A stretch of DNA of 64,000 bases from positions 1,612,001 through 1,676,000 of the forward strand of contig NZ_AP025508.1 in assembly GCF_024347615.1 (NCBI RefSeq). Direction: 5' to 3'. Positions 17,285 to 26,438 of this stretch are shown here, one piece after another (position 1 is the stretch's first letter; each line of letters opens with the position of its first letter). A program made the translations under genes and the position numbers. The notes below the pieces were generated by a model. That model was not told where the DNA came from. It saw only the letters and a list, made by a program, of their open reading frames with translations, and did no database searches. Source of the DNA: Vibrio splendidus (GTDB lineage: Bacteria; Pseudomonadota; Gammaproteobacteria; Enterobacterales; Vibrionaceae).

Positions 17285-18013
17285 ATGGCAAAGCAACCTC
17301 ATATCGGCGTTGATGAAACGCAAATTGCTCCGTTAGTCATTGTTTGTGGTGAGCCTGATAGAGCGAATCGAATCGCGAGCTTGCTTGAAGATGCCGAGAT
17401 GGTTTCTGAGAACCGAGAGTATCGAATCTTCACTGGAACTTATCAAGGGAAAGCGATATCAGTTTGCAGCACTGGTATTGGCGCACCTTCAATGATCATT
17501 GCGGTAGAAGAACTTAAGTTTTGTGGTGTGACTCATATCGTCAGAGTAGGGTCTGCAGGTGCGATGCAGTCACATATCGGGCTTGGTGAGCTAATTATTG
17601 CAGAGGGCGCGGTTCGCGATGAGGGTGGTTCTACCGCTTACGTTAAGCCGTCGTATCCCGCCTATGCAAGCTTCTCTCTGCTTAAAGAGCTAGACAAGTT
17701 CTTGCAGCAGCAAACAACACCTTACTATTTGGGCACGGTACGCTCACACGACAGTTTTTATACCGATGACGAGCAGGCGCTTTGTCAGTACTGGAATGGC
17801 AAAGGCATTTTAGGTGCAGACATGGAAACATCCGCGCTGTTTACCGTGGGACGCTTGAGAGGGCTTAATGTAGCTTCTATCTTGAACAATGTTGTCTTGT
17901 ACGAACAAGATGTAAAAGAGGGCGTTGGGCAATATGTCGATGAGGCAGAGGCAATGATGCAGGGAGAGCGGCTAGCATCATTAGCGGCGCTGGAAGCATT
18001 AATTACTCAATAA
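17285..18013 (+). CDS. nucleoside phosphorylase (uridine-phosphorylase-like)
   Basis: The 242-residue protein follows the PNP/UDP fold: VIVCGEPDRANRIASLL (phosphate loop), VCSTGIGAPSMIIAVEEL, HIVRVGSAGAM and GADMETSALFTVGRLRG (ribose-binding MET and purine/pyrimidine pocket). The start ATG is 5 bases after AGGAG in the end of pnuC, so translation is linked. Downstream of PnuC, its likely role is phosphorolysis of an imported nucleoside such as nicotinamide riboside. That substrate is inference; uridine is the alternative. Confidence 0.85.
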   Translation: MAKQPHIGVDETQIAPLVIVCGEPDRANRIASLLEDAEMVSENREYRIFTGTYQGKAISVCSTGIGAPSMIIAVEELKFCGVTHIVRVGSAGAMQSHIGLGELIIAEGAVRDEGGSTAYVKPSYPAYASFSLLKELDKFLQQQTTPYYLGTVRSHDSFYTDDEQALCQYWNGKGILGADMETSALFTVGRLRGLNVASILNNVVLYEQDVKEGVGQYVDEAEAMMQGERLASLAALEALITQ

Positions 18014-18033
18014 GAGCCTGAATAAATGCAAGA

Positions 18034-18061
18034 CAAAAGCGATGGGAGACCGTCGCTTTTT
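18034..18061 (+). terminator. intrinsic terminator after the pnuC operon
   Basis: AAAAGCGA pairs with TCGCTTTT across a 10-nt loop and runs into seven T residues. Confidence 0.85.
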
Positions 18062-18138
18062 TATTGGGTTCTCTCCTGTGGTTTAAGTGGTTACAATCGT
18101 TTGAATATAAACAGCAGTAATGCAATGAGAGAGTAAGT

Positions 18139-18819
18139 ATGAAGATTGCACCATACTCAAGCGGACGCTTTAAAAATTACTTAGAACAAAAAAGCTCTGA
18201 ATTTAGAGATCTCATCTACCAACACCAAGTTAACTCTCGTTACTTCAATCAAAACGATGAAATCCTACGTCAAGGTGAGCAGCTTCAGTATCTTTATGTA
18301 GTGCCCGCAGGGAGAGTCTCTATGAGTATTTCTGCAGCTAATGGGCGACGCTTTCAATTGGGTGAGGTGAATTGCGATTACCATATCTTCGGTGAGATGG
18401 AGTTTTTCACTCAGACACCTTGTCAGTGGAACGTAGTGGCTGACGAACACATGCAAGTTGATGTCATTTGCATTCAGAAACTAGCCGAAGCACTACATGA
18501 AAACCCGGAGATGATGTTCTTCTTTGCCTCTGCATTAGCGGAAGATTATCAAGACTCTATGGGCATTTACACTAACCGTCTTTTACACTCAATTACCTAC
18601 AACATTGCCTACGACTTATTGGTTCAAAGCCAGACAAATACCGTGTTAGGCGGTTTCGATAAAGTGAATCAAGAAGCGGAACGTTTTGGCACATCGAGCA
18701 GAGTGTATCGAAGAGCGGTTAAAGACCTACTAGACAAGGGTTTCATCAGAAAAGGAGACCAAGGGTTGGAAATTGTTGACCAGCAAGCACTCCGAGCCTT
18801 TATTGATTCGTATGAGTAA
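18139..18819 (+). CDS. Crp/Fnr-family transcriptional regulator
   Basis: The 226-residue protein has a cyclic-nucleotide-binding-type beta roll (about 30-125; ILRQGEQLQYLYVVPAGRVSMSI...GRRFQLGEVN...HIFGEMEFFTQTPCQWNVVA) and a C-terminal winged helix (AERFGTSSRVYRRAVKDLLDKGFIRKGDQGLEIVD). The RGEMA-type phosphate cassette of true CRP reads FGEMEF here and lacks its arginine-serine, so cAMP binding is doubtful. The N-terminal cysteines of FNR are absent. It lies 125 bp after the pnuC operon terminator, so it has its own promoter. Confidence 0.85.
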   Translation: MKIAPYSSGRFKNYLEQKSSEFRDLIYQHQVNSRYFNQNDEILRQGEQLQYLYVVPAGRVSMSISAANGRRFQLGEVNCDYHIFGEMEFFTQTPCQWNVVADEHMQVDVICIQKLAEALHENPEMMFFFASALAEDYQDSMGIYTNRLLHSITYNIAYDLLVQSQTNTVLGGFDKVNQEAERFGTSSRVYRRAVKDLLDKGFIRKGDQGLEIVDQQALRAFIDSYE

Positions 18820-18895
18820 GAAAAAGAATGACTTAAGTTGAAAAGGAAGTTTGAGTGAAATCAGAAAGATAAGTACAGAGCTGCTTCTCGATTCT

Positions 18896-18918
18896 AAGGC
18901 CCCGTGTTACGAGGCCTT
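18896..18918. terminator. terminator-like GC hairpin
   Basis: AAGGCC and GGCCTT flank a partially paired loop, between the ends of the convergent Crp/Fnr and VirK/YbjX genes. It matches the style of hairpins at 7789 and 44789. Confidence 0.5.
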
Positions 18919-18988
18919 GTGTTTGTCACAAAAGAAAGAGGGAGCGCCAGAAAGTCCAGCAAGTTAGCACCTATTTAGAAGGCAGTTG

Positions 18989-19876
18989 TTAGTTAAACTG
19001 AACTTGAATGTTGTGGCTCATTTTGTTTTTTAGCTCTTCTTCATACTGATCTAGCCACGCATACCGCTCACGATATAATTTACGTTTTTGGCGTTTTAGA
19101 GCCTCAAGGTCTTTCCTGTTTGGGTTGATCGGTAGACGATAAAAATAGTCATCGTGTACCTGTCCATCGTGCTCTTCCCATAAACTATCGTACTTAAGGC
19201 TGATGTCTTTGTTTTTCTTGCCGTAGCGTAATGAGTTCGACACATGACCAGACTCTTTTACTGCATAGATATTTTCGATACCTAAGCTAATGGCTAACAG
19301 TCGTAGTGTTTCTACCATGAAGGATTTAGGTCTTAAACCGTAGAAAGCTTTTGTGAATGTACGGCTAAATCCATTGTCATTGGCTCCACCCTGAATACCA
19401 CCAATGTAGATGCTGTTGTCGAAAACAGTGAACGAGATGCTATACATTTTTTCGAGTAGAGAATTGGTCAATGAAATTGTCAGTTCACCCTCTTTTCTCG
19501 CGTTTCTTTCAAAGCTGAGATTAACCAGATAAACGTTGTCATCTATCTCTAGTTTTAAAAGATTGAGTCTTTCATTATAGATTTGGTGTCTAGCTTCTGT
19601 TGCGAAGGTTTCTTCAAACCAGTCGTAGTGCTTGGATAAGATTTCTATCTTTTCTTTATTGCTAAAGCCAGTACATAAGTAGGGAGTTACAAATTTAGAT
19701 AAGAAGTTAGGCTGTTTGATAAATAACAGCTTTCTCTCTTCAGAGTTGAAATTTTCACTCATTTTTCTAGTGGCTGAATAGTAAAACAGGGCTCGAATAG
19801 TAAACTTAATTATCGCCTTGTACTTACCCTTATTTTTATGGGTATTGGCTTCTATTCCCATGCGAACGACATTCAT
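18989..19876 (-). CDS. VirK/YbjX family (DUF535) protein
   Basis: I place the start at ATG 19876, five bases after GAGG, giving 295 residues; an upstream frame to 20005 is open but has no comparable signal. The C-terminal half matches DUF535: IYIGGIQGG, FYGLRPKSFMVETLRLLAISLGIENIYAVKESGHVSNSLRYGKKNKDISLKYDSLWEEHDG, FYRLPINPNRKDLEALKRQKRKLYRERY. Family members include Shigella VirK and Salmonella VirK/YbjX, linked to outer-membrane remodelling and antimicrobial-peptide resistance. It is cytoplasmic by sequence and lies alone. Confidence 0.85.
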   Translation of the reverse strand: MNVVRMGIEANTHKNKGKYKAIIKFTIRALFYYSATRKMSENFNSEERKLLFIKQPNFLSKFVTPYLCTGFSNKEKIEILSKHYDWFEETFATEARHQIYNERLNLLKLEIDDNVYLVNLSFERNARKEGELTISLTNSLLEKMYSISFTVFDNSIYIGGIQGGANDNGFSRTFTKAFYGLRPKSFMVETLRLLAISLGIENIYAVKESGHVSNSLRYGKKNKDISLKYDSLWEEHDGQVHDDYFYRLPINPNRKDLEALKRQKRKLYRERYAWLDQYEEELKNKMSHNIQVQFN

Positions 19877-20268
19877 AATCACCTCAAAAAAGAAACGCTG
19901 CACCAACACATTAGTGTTGCGAACATTTCCCTGACTCTCATAACTAACAATGAAAATGATGATAGTGAAAAATGCGATTTGGGTATGTATGGGTATGTAT
20001 GACAATGTAATTAAGTCAGTTACTTAACGTTCAAATTTTGGGCGGCCTTTACGCTTAACGCAGATTGATAAATGCAAAAAGTAACATTTACAAAACGATC
20101 GTGTAACAATTGTCTGGCGAGTAGTATTCTTCCCAATTCCGAAGCTGAGTTTCATATAACTGATTTTTTCGGAGTAAAGATACTTTTGAGGAATTAAACA
20201 TGGCAGGAAGCATATCACCGCGCAGTTACGGTTGTTTAAGACAGAAGCCGATGAAGTCGGTGGTATAA

Positions 20269-21462
20269 ATGATTGGCTGGGTACGCTTGTTAACATCGAG
20301 AAGTTCATTTTCGATGTTAGTGATCATCGCTATTGCCTCTGTAATAGCGAATACGGGGTGGCGAGTTGTCATGAACAATTTCGCTGTCGATACCGTGGGC
20401 ATGACAGGAGCGGACGTTGGTCTGCTTCAGAGTGTAAGGGAGATCCCTGGTTTACTCTCATTTACAGTGCTGTTTCTATTACTTATTATTTCTGAACAAC
20501 AAGTTGCGGTGCTCTCTGTCGCTGCGCTGGGATTAGGCGTTGCCATAACGGGTTACTTACCCTCAATCTATGGCTTCTATTTCAGCACAACCCTGATGTC
20601 TGTTGGTTTTCATTATCTAGAAGCAGTGAATAAATCACTGTCTACACAACTTCTAGGTACGGAAAACTTTAGTGAATCCATGGGGAGGATTCGAGCCGCG
20701 GCATCCTTTTTCTCCATGGTGACTTTCATATGTATTATTGTCGCCAATTATGTTTTTGGTGTATCAGATAAGGCTATATTTTTTGCTAGTGGTACAGCGT
20801 GCTTCTGGTTAGCTTTTTATCTACTCACATTCAAAAATGCTAGCTGCGGTGAACGACAGCACACCAAGCTTATTGTACGTCGTGAATACACCACATATTA
20901 CATATTGACCTTTCTAAGCGGGGCAAGAAGACAGATCTTTGTCGTGTTTGCAGGCTTACTCATGGTCACCAAATTCCATTATACGATCGCAATGATGGCC
21001 GCTCTATTTATGTTATCCAGCTTGTCCGCCACTGTTGCATTACCTGTGGTGGGTCGTTTTATTGACCGAGTAGGAGAAAAGAGAGCTCTACTGATTGAGT
21101 ATGTGGCGTTGATGTAGGTGTTCTTATCGTATGCTTTTGTAGAGAATCATTATCTGGCAGGTGGGCTATACGTTGTCGACAGCATCATTTTCAGTTTTGC
21201 GATAGCGTTGACTACTTACTTTAAGAAAACCGTCCGGTCAAACGAAGTGGCGTCCACGGCGAGTCTTTCGTTTACTATCAATCATATCGCCGCAGTATTT
21301 CTGCCATTCTTATTGGGAGTGGTGTGGATGTCTGGATATCAATGGGTGTTTGTTACAGGAGCTATTATTGCATTGCTGAGTTTTCTAATCTCGTTGACTA
21401 TCGATACCAAATTGCATCAACGCATTAATGGGGTGACTGAATTGCAGAAAGAGGTCGCTTGA
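20269..21462 (+). pseudogene. MFS transporter interrupted by one in-frame TAG
   Basis: Two frames in the same register, 20269-21117 (282 residues) and 21118-21462 (114 residues), are separated only by TAG at 21115-21117. Joined, they give 397 residues with about 12 hydrophobic helices, a normal major facilitator length. The stop falls in the second half after FIDRVGEKRALLIEYVALM, an MFS loop block (G-x-x-x-DRxG-R/K), and the following GTG codon continues directly into FLSYAF. There is no frameshift, so the gene looks inactivated very recently or carries a sequencing error. It is closed by the terminator at 21517. Confidence 0.8.
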
Positions 21463-21516
21463 AAGGGTTAATCGGTATAAGCACTTGATTAGTGAAGCGC
21501 TGTTTCTTAAATCAAA

Positions 21517-21544
21517 AATGCCACTGCAAGGCTGCAGTGGCATT
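21517..21544. terminator. bidirectional terminator
   Basis: A perfect 12-bp stem, AATGCCACTGCA with its complement, and a 4-nt loop sit between the converging MFS and 48-residue genes. Confidence 0.85.
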
Positions 21545-21558
21545 AGAAGAATAACAAA

Positions 21559-21705
21559 CTATAACTCTAACAGTTTTGCCAATTCACGCTCTTCCATAAG
21601 CTCTTCAATGCGCTGACGAGTCTTGGGCGTTTCGGCTTGTGCTTTGGTTGACTTGCCTGCTTTTTTACTGCGGCTAGCTTTAACTTTTTCTTTGGTTATA
21701 GACAT
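21559..21705 (-). CDS. 48-residue charged protein (DUF3545-like)
   Basis: Too short for a usual ORF cutoff. The frame runs from ATG 21705 to TAG. Its N-terminal half is Lys/Ser/Ala rich, then QRIEELMEERELAKLLEL forms a charged amphipathic helix, the pattern of the DUF3545/PA3496-like family of small gammaproteobacterial proteins. It begins 40 bp after the HU-like gene, with which it may be cotranscribed, and ends just before the terminator at 21517. Function unknown. Confidence 0.65.
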   Translation of the reverse strand: MSITKEKVKASRSKKAGKSTKAQAETPKTRQRIEELMEERELAKLLEL

Positions 21706-21745
21706 AGTAATCTTCCTTGGATTCTGCTTTGAGATCGTATTTACT

Positions 21746-22021
21746 CTAAGCGTTACATGACTCTTTTAGTGCTTTACCTGCTTTAAACGCAGGCGTTTTT
21801 GATGCTGAGATTTGAATCTCTTCTCCGGTTCTTGGGTTACGACCAGTGCGAGCAGCACGAGAATTAACTTTGAAACTACCGAAACCAAGGATGGCAACAT
21901 CATCACCCTTAGCCAATGTGTTAGAGATACCTTCAACAAGTGCGTTTAACGCTGAACCTGCTTGATCTTTTGAGATGTCTGCTGAAGTTGCGATGTGTTC
22001 AACCAACTGAGATTTGTTCAT
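21746..22021 (-). CDS. HU-family DNA-binding protein (HU-beta type)
   Basis: The 91-residue protein reads [25 protein letters not shown]... with the flexible arm block [40 protein letters not shown], including the RNP (RTGRNP) tip that intercalates in DNA. It is closer to HU-beta than HU-alpha in its N terminus. The ending ESCNA carries a cysteine not usual in HU. It is not in the lon-hupB or purHD-hupA context, so it may be an additional HU copy. Confidence 0.9.
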   Translation of the reverse strand: MNKSQLVEHIATSADISKDQAGSALNALVEGISNTLAKGDDVAILGFGSFKVNSRAARTGRNPRTGEEIQISASKTPAFKAGKALKESCNA

Positions 22022-22393
22022 ATTCTATATTCCTTATTGAGTACGGCTGGCGCTTAACTTTAAGGCCAAGCTTGTTCTATCTTAGCAATAAGGGCTGAAA
22101 TAGTGTTAACACCTAGGCAGGGTTTTGTAAAGTAATCAACAAGATTGGGCGTTAAATCATCTTTCAGTATAACCGAATGCAGTTCTTTAGCTATAGGTAA
22201 TTTAAATGCTAGCTATCAAGCTAGTATGAGAAAGGTGAACGTAATCTCTCATTTTTTGAGAAAGCTAATCATAATTCAGCGTATCACTTGTCGGATAAAT
22301 GAGAGAGCAGAAACAAAAAAGCCCAGCGAATGTGCTGAGCTTTTGGTGTGTGTTTCTATTTTAGGACGAGACACTAAGTTAGTTCGGTAAGAT
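22022..22393. other. intergenic: HU promoter region and terminator
   Basis: About 370 bp. The left part should contain the HU promoter. A short inverted sequence, GCTAGCTATCAAGCTAGT, lies near 22208. The right end holds the terminator at 22317. I see no convincing gene. Confidence 0.5.
22317..22344 (-). terminator. terminator of the VC0807-like gene
   Basis: AAAAGCCCAGC and GCTGAGCTTTT pair with one mismatch; read on the minus strand the stem is followed by a T-run. It lies 50 bp after the gene's stop. Confidence 0.75.
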
Positions 22394-23089
22394 CTACTTA
22401 GTAATAAAGATTTTCTCTGTTTCTAGTGACGTCATAGCGCGAACTTGGCGCCAAATGTAATAGAAAATACCTAACATCATCAGCATGCTAGGGATAGCTA
22501 TGGCTGGGTAGCTGTATAGCGTGAGCTTACCCAACTCTTCATTAAAGGCTGCAGTGCCGGCAGGACTTGTCACAATCCAAGTCGCTAGGAAATAGTTCAT
22601 CGCAGAAGAGAAAGCAAAGGTACTTGCGAATAGGTAGTTCGATGTCATTAGACAACGATCAAACTTTGCTTGGTTACCGAACTGTCTTAAACGCTCTTCA
22701 ATAAGAGAGATGTTTAACAGAGCTGGTGTAAAGATAACTTTTTGGATAAACGGGTAGCGAGTGAAGGTCGATCCAAGAACCGCTAAACCAATTAGGCCGG
22801 GGATTAATGCTTCTTTTAGTGCTAACCAACGAGTGTCTAGTTCGAAGAAACCAATGCCACCCGTTAATAGCACGCTGACGAAGCCAAGCGCCGCGATGAA
22901 GTTGAACTTCTTGTTGCGGATTAACTCCATGCCACCGTAAGCAATAGGGAAGGCAAGGGCGACAAGTAATGCTAAGCCTGTTCCGAGATGCTCCTCTCCA
23001 CTGAACTTCATTAAGATGAATGAAGGAAGAAGGACGTTAAATACGACTTCGAAAAGAGGGCTCGATTTTTTGTTTTCTGTACTACTCAT
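22394..23089 (-). CDS. VC0807-family integral membrane protein
   Basis: From ATG 23089 (MSSTENKK) the protein has 231 residues and about six hydrophobic helices. FEVVFNVLLPSFILMKFSGEE, LALLVALAFPIAYGGMELIRNKKFN and the closing helix SMLMMLGIFYYIWRQVRAMTSLE match the conserved Vibrio VC0807-like membrane family as I recall it. These proteins resemble septation/permease-like integral membrane proteins of unknown function. It stands between a GST gene and HU; no operon partner is evident. Confidence 0.65.
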   Translation of the reverse strand: MSSTENKKSSPLFEVVFNVLLPSFILMKFSGEEHLGTGLALLVALAFPIAYGGMELIRNKKFNFIAALGFVSVLLTGGIGFFELDTRWLALKEALIPGLIGLAVLGSTFTRYPFIQKVIFTPALLNISLIEERLRQFGNQAKFDRCLMTSNYLFASTFAFSSAMNYFLATWIVTSPAGTAAFNEELGKLTLYSYPAIAIPSMLMMLGIFYYIWRQVRAMTSLETEKIFITK

Positions 23090-23260
23090 AATTTCTAAAT
23101 ACATTATGTTATGGATTTATTCTCAGGGATTGTTGTTTACCTCGCCCAAGATGTAAAGCCTTAACACGTCATGCTGTGTAACGACATGTGACATCAACGA
23201 CATCTCTGAGCCTATCTCACGTTGAATTTAAGACTTTACGCATTCTAGTTTTGGATGCTT

Positions 23261-23917
23261 TTAGGTATCCCGACCGAACGAATCAAGCAACGTTTCATAA
23301 TCAGACTTGTTTGCCAAACTCTCAATGCTTATAAGTGTCAGTACGTCTGCGAACGGAGAAAGGTGTAAAAAATCGATGATGTTGCGGCTGTCCACTTCAT
23401 CAAACAATTCAGTATGTCGAAACTGGACGTAATCTAAAGCGACATGGAGATACAAGGTGGCCAAGTTGTCGCTCAAAAGGGATTCTAGGCCTTGTTTTTT
23501 TATCTCTTGGTCAAGTTGCTCTAGGGCGGCAACCATACCTTCTTGCCCTCTATGGATAAGCGCATTGTCACTGTCTGCATAGCGAATCAATGCCGCGGTT
23601 CTAAACGCGATCTCCATTAACGTCTTTGCTGTTCCTAATGTTTGCATTTCATTGGCACGACTAAACGTTACCTGACGTAGCGTTTGAGGCTGGTACGTTT
23701 CAATTAGGTATTGGCAAATGCATAAGCTTTCCGTTAGTGCGGTTCCGTCTTCAAGTTTGAGTGCTGGAATTAAACAAAACGGATTGACGCTTTTTAGATT
23801 GGCCGGGGAGCTCCATGGATCAACCCAAACAAAAGACAAAGGAGAGCAGCGTGATAGAAGCGCAGTTGCTGCGACCACGCGTGAAAACGGGGAGGTTTCA
23901 TTTAAGTAGAGTTGCAT
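23261..23917 (-). CDS. glutathione S-transferase family protein
   Basis: The 218-residue protein opens MQLYLNETSPFSRVVAATAL, a thioredoxin-fold start with the SPFSR motif in place of the usual catalytic S/C-P-Y/F; NPFCLIPALKLEDGTALTESLCICQYL gives the cis-Pro (IPAL) and the glutathione-binding ES. The rest is the all-helical C-terminal domain. It is cytoplasmic and probably a detoxification or regulatory GST; substrate unknown. It lies 51 bp downstream of the MFS gene on the same strand, so both may be cotranscribed. Confidence 0.85.
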   Translation of the reverse strand: MQLYLNETSPFSRVVAATALLSRCSPLSFVWVDPWSSPANLKSVNPFCLIPALKLEDGTALTESLCICQYLIETYQPQTLRQVTFSRANEMQTLGTAKTLMEIAFRTAALIRYADSDNALIHRGQEGMVAALEQLDQEIKKQGLESLLSDNLATLYLHVALDYVQFRHTELFDEVDSRNIIDFLHLSPFADVLTLISIESLANKSDYETLLDSFGRDT

Positions 23918-23967
23918 GATAATCCTTTATTGTATTCGTCAGATGAACTGAGGAAGCTAGCTTAGAA

Positions 23968-25158
23968 CTAGGTCATGTGTTCAGGCTTAGAGTGAGTTAC
24001 AGTCATTAAGGTACATACCGCAGACAGCATCAAAGCAGCAGTACTAATGGTGAATAACACGTCGTATGAAGCCATATGATTTAAGTAGTACGCCATCAAA
24101 AGCCCAACCACACCTTGTGATACAGCAAAAGAGAGTGTCATTCCTGCCCACGCTTTGGTATGCAGTTCATAGCCTACAATCTCCAACGTGTAAGTCGACA
24201 CTAGAGTTACCGTTCCCGGCGTGAAAATACCAACCAGTAATGAAGAAATTAACAGCGCGATAGGGTGTGTGCTAACAAGCGGTAATGCGACGCCTAGAGC
24301 CTTTAGGCTAAATGCAATGCAGAGGGATTTTTTAAGCCCTAACTTGTCTCCTAAGATGCCTGTAATCAATGGTCCAATGGCGGCGCCAATACCAAAGGTT
24401 GCCCAGAATAAACCACCGCTGCTAAACGACATACCCAGTTCGCGCACGATGTAATCTACCCAAAACAAGGTATGGGGTAAGTAGCCAATAGCGTCGAAGG
24501 TATACGCTAACAGAATAAGCGCAACGCTGATTAGTTTTGGCTTTGAGAGCTGAGAGAAGGAGGATTTTATATAAGGCGCTTTAGACGTGTTAGGTTGGGT
24601 TTGCCATGCATTCCAAGTCAGTATCGTTGTGACTAATGCGATCACTCCCATGCCAATCCAAGCCGACACCACACTAAAATAGATCAGTACTGGGATTAAT
24701 GTGCCTGATAACATCGCACCAAGTCCAATGCCTGAAAATATGACACCGCTGACACGCGCCTTCACATCGGGATTAAACTTTCGGACAATCACTGGTGGGG
24801 CGACAACCATTAATAAGGCTCCCGCAATTCCAGCCAACGTTCGCCAAGCATAGAACCATGTTAAGGGCGCCTCTTGTAGCGCACAGCCTAAGTAACTAAA
24901 ACTGCTTATCAACATCGCGAATCGAATTAACTGCCCAGCACTAAAGTAACGCAGCAGTATGTTGGCAGCAGGTGCACCCAATATATACCCAAGAAGGGTC
25001 GCGACACCAAGGTAAGATGCATCACTTTCGCTAAACCAACCACTTTGAATGAGCGCCGGCATTAATGCTATATAGGCAAACCTACCGATCCCGTTGCCTA
25101 TTAGAGTGGCCCCCATTCCAGCCAAGCTGTCTCGATTAACGATGTGTTTATTCAGCAT
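23968..25158 (-). CDS. YbfB/YjiJ-family MFS transporter
   Basis: The 396-residue protein has twelve hydrophobic helices. GIGRFAYIALMPALIQSGWFSESDASYLGVATLLGYILGA near the N terminus is the YbfB/YjiJ signature (G-x-G-R-F-x-Y-T/I-P-L-M-P), and GILGDKLGLKKSL is the MFS loop 8-9 motif. Substrate unknown. It is followed on the same strand by the GST gene, so export or import of a compound handled by the GST is possible but speculative. Confidence 0.85.
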   Translation of the reverse strand: MLNKHIVNRDSLAGMGATLIGNGIGRFAYIALMPALIQSGWFSESDASYLGVATLLGYILGAPAANILLRYFSAGQLIRFAMLISSFSYLGCALQEAPLTWFYAWRTLAGIAGALLMVVAPPVIVRKFNPDVKARVSGVIFSGIGLGAMLSGTLIPVLIYFSVVSAWIGMGVIALVTTILTWNAWQTQPNTSKAPYIKSSFSQLSKPKLISVALILLAYTFDAIGYLPHTLFWVDYIVRELGMSFSSGGLFWATFGIGAAIGPLITGILGDKLGLKKSLCIAFSLKALGVALPLVSTHPIALLISSLLVGIFTPGTVTLVSTYTLEIVGYELHTKAWAGMTLSFAVSQGVVGLLMAYYLNHMASYDVLFTISTAALMLSAVCTLMTVTHSKPEHMT

Positions 25159-25563
25159 GAAAAGGGCTCTTTTTAGGTTCAGCTAGATGTTCTAGCACTA
25201 GGACAAGATCTTTGTTTAGTTTTGCATATTGACATCATTCACCATCAATATCACTAGGCGGTTAGTCATATAATTTGCTCATTTAAAACCGGTTTGAGAT
25301 AGGTAAATAGCGAGTGTGTTTAAACACTTAGGTGGATGTGTTGTTCTGCCGAGGATAAGGCAATAAGCGATTGTTTTAATCACCGCTGATTTGAGTGATT
25401 AATGGTTAGACTAAAGTTGGACGACCGGCCGCTTTAATTGAACATGAGTGGTTTGTTTATCTAGATCTGTGTACTGACTTGCCGGCTCTAACTCACATTC
25501 ACCCGCCTTAAACGATAGATGAATGTGAATTAAGAAAGGTCTAACTGGGTTGGTGTGAACCCA
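25159..25563. other. intergenic region
   Basis: About 405 bp between the start of the MFS gene and the end of the YceI gene. The only structure I see is a 9-bp inverted repeat, TCACATTCA (25493-25501) with TGAATGTGA (25520-25528), which could end YceI transcription though it lacks a T-run. Confidence 0.5.
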
Positions 25564-26136
25564 TTATTTATCGAAGAGCAGATTGAAGCTTAAAGGGATT
25601 TTGTCGGAAATCGCTAACCCACCAACGGTAGCTGATAGCTTGTTCAAGTTGTCTGTCGATATTCCAAAATCAGCGCCATTGACGATGATTGTCGAGGCTG
25701 AACTAACCATCACTAACTCTTCTGATGGAACGATTAAAACGGGAAAACCAATCGTTTTTGTCACGCCGTGCAAGGTAACCTCCGCTGCAATGGTTGTTCT
25801 TTTTGGGTCACCAGACAACATTGACGGTTCAACTTTTCCAGAGATTTTCACTTCAGGGAAAGTCATCGATTCAAAGTAAAGCTCATTGAGTCGCTGGTCG
25901 CGAATAGCCACGCCAGTACTCACACTTTTCAAATCCAACAATATGGCAAATTGACCCGCTTCGGTAAGGCCACCAGATAAAGGCTTGATGGATGCGGGCT
26001 CCACAACAAACTGCTTCTTAATGGTTGCGAATGTAATGTTCGATAACTTGGGATCTAACGTGTAGCCCGTTTCTGCAAAAGATGGCGCAGAAATGAGGGT
26101 ACAAAACAGACCGAGCGTAGGTATTAGTTTTTTCAT
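25564..26136 (-). CDS. YceI-family periplasmic lipid-binding-like protein
   Basis: The 190-residue protein carries a signal peptide (MKKLIPTLGLFCTLISAPSFA, cleavage at about 21). The mature part begins TGYTLDPKLSNITFATIKKQFVVEP and has LYFESMTFPEVKISGKV, then VTLHGVTKTIGFPV, the standard YceI strands. YceI proteins are lipocalin-like barrels that bind isoprenoid or fatty molecules; some are induced by base or osmotic stress. Length is normal. Downstream lies the 405-bp gap and upstream the second Zur box region, but the box is over 200 bp from this start and faces DUF1826 more closely. Confidence 0.9.
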   Translation of the reverse strand: MKKLIPTLGLFCTLISAPSFAETGYTLDPKLSNITFATIKKQFVVEPASIKPLSGGLTEAGQFAILLDLKSVSTGVAIRDQRLNELYFESMTFPEVKISGKVEPSMLSGDPKRTTIAAEVTLHGVTKTIGFPVLIVPSEELVMVSSASTIIVNGADFGISTDNLNKLSATVGGLAISDKIPLSFNLLFDK

Positions 26137-26337
26137 AAGTGGTCACCAGATTGATGAATTTACAGGTTTAACGTTATGGAGCCGTTTGCTTAAAGAACTT
26201 CTTTGGCACATCTTTTGGATCACATCTTTGGGAAAATAAAGATAGATAAAAGCTTAGTCTAGCATTCACCAAATTACCTGAGGAAGGTAGAACATCGCCA
26301 TATTATTGGAACCATGATCGGCTAAGTTACTTGTGTA

Positions 26338-26367
26338 TTTTTAGTTATGTTATAACATAACTAAAAA
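26338..26367. promoter_or_regulatory. predicted Zur box: 30-bp perfect palindrome
   Basis: TTTTTAGTTATGTTA followed by its exact reverse complement. Bases 26344-26366 align with the Zur consensus core TGTTATAA(T/C)ATAAC. It ends 72 bp upstream of the DUF1826 start chosen here. Confidence 0.75.
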
Positions 26368-26438
26368 TCACTCTTACTGCCAATAGCGAGCGTATTGGTG
26401 AAAGGGGGACGATAAGCATGTATCAAGGAGATGACGTA

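Noticed and set aside
20232..20495. 87-residue frame near the MFS start
   Set aside because: It overlaps the MFS gene in another frame; the MFS frame has clear membrane helices.
21118..21462. separate 114-residue gene
   Set aside because: It follows TAG directly in the same frame and completes the MFS transporter, so it is the second half of one broken gene.
22145..22390. 81-residue frame on the plus strand
   Set aside because: It runs through the terminator of the opposite gene and has no recognisable sequence.
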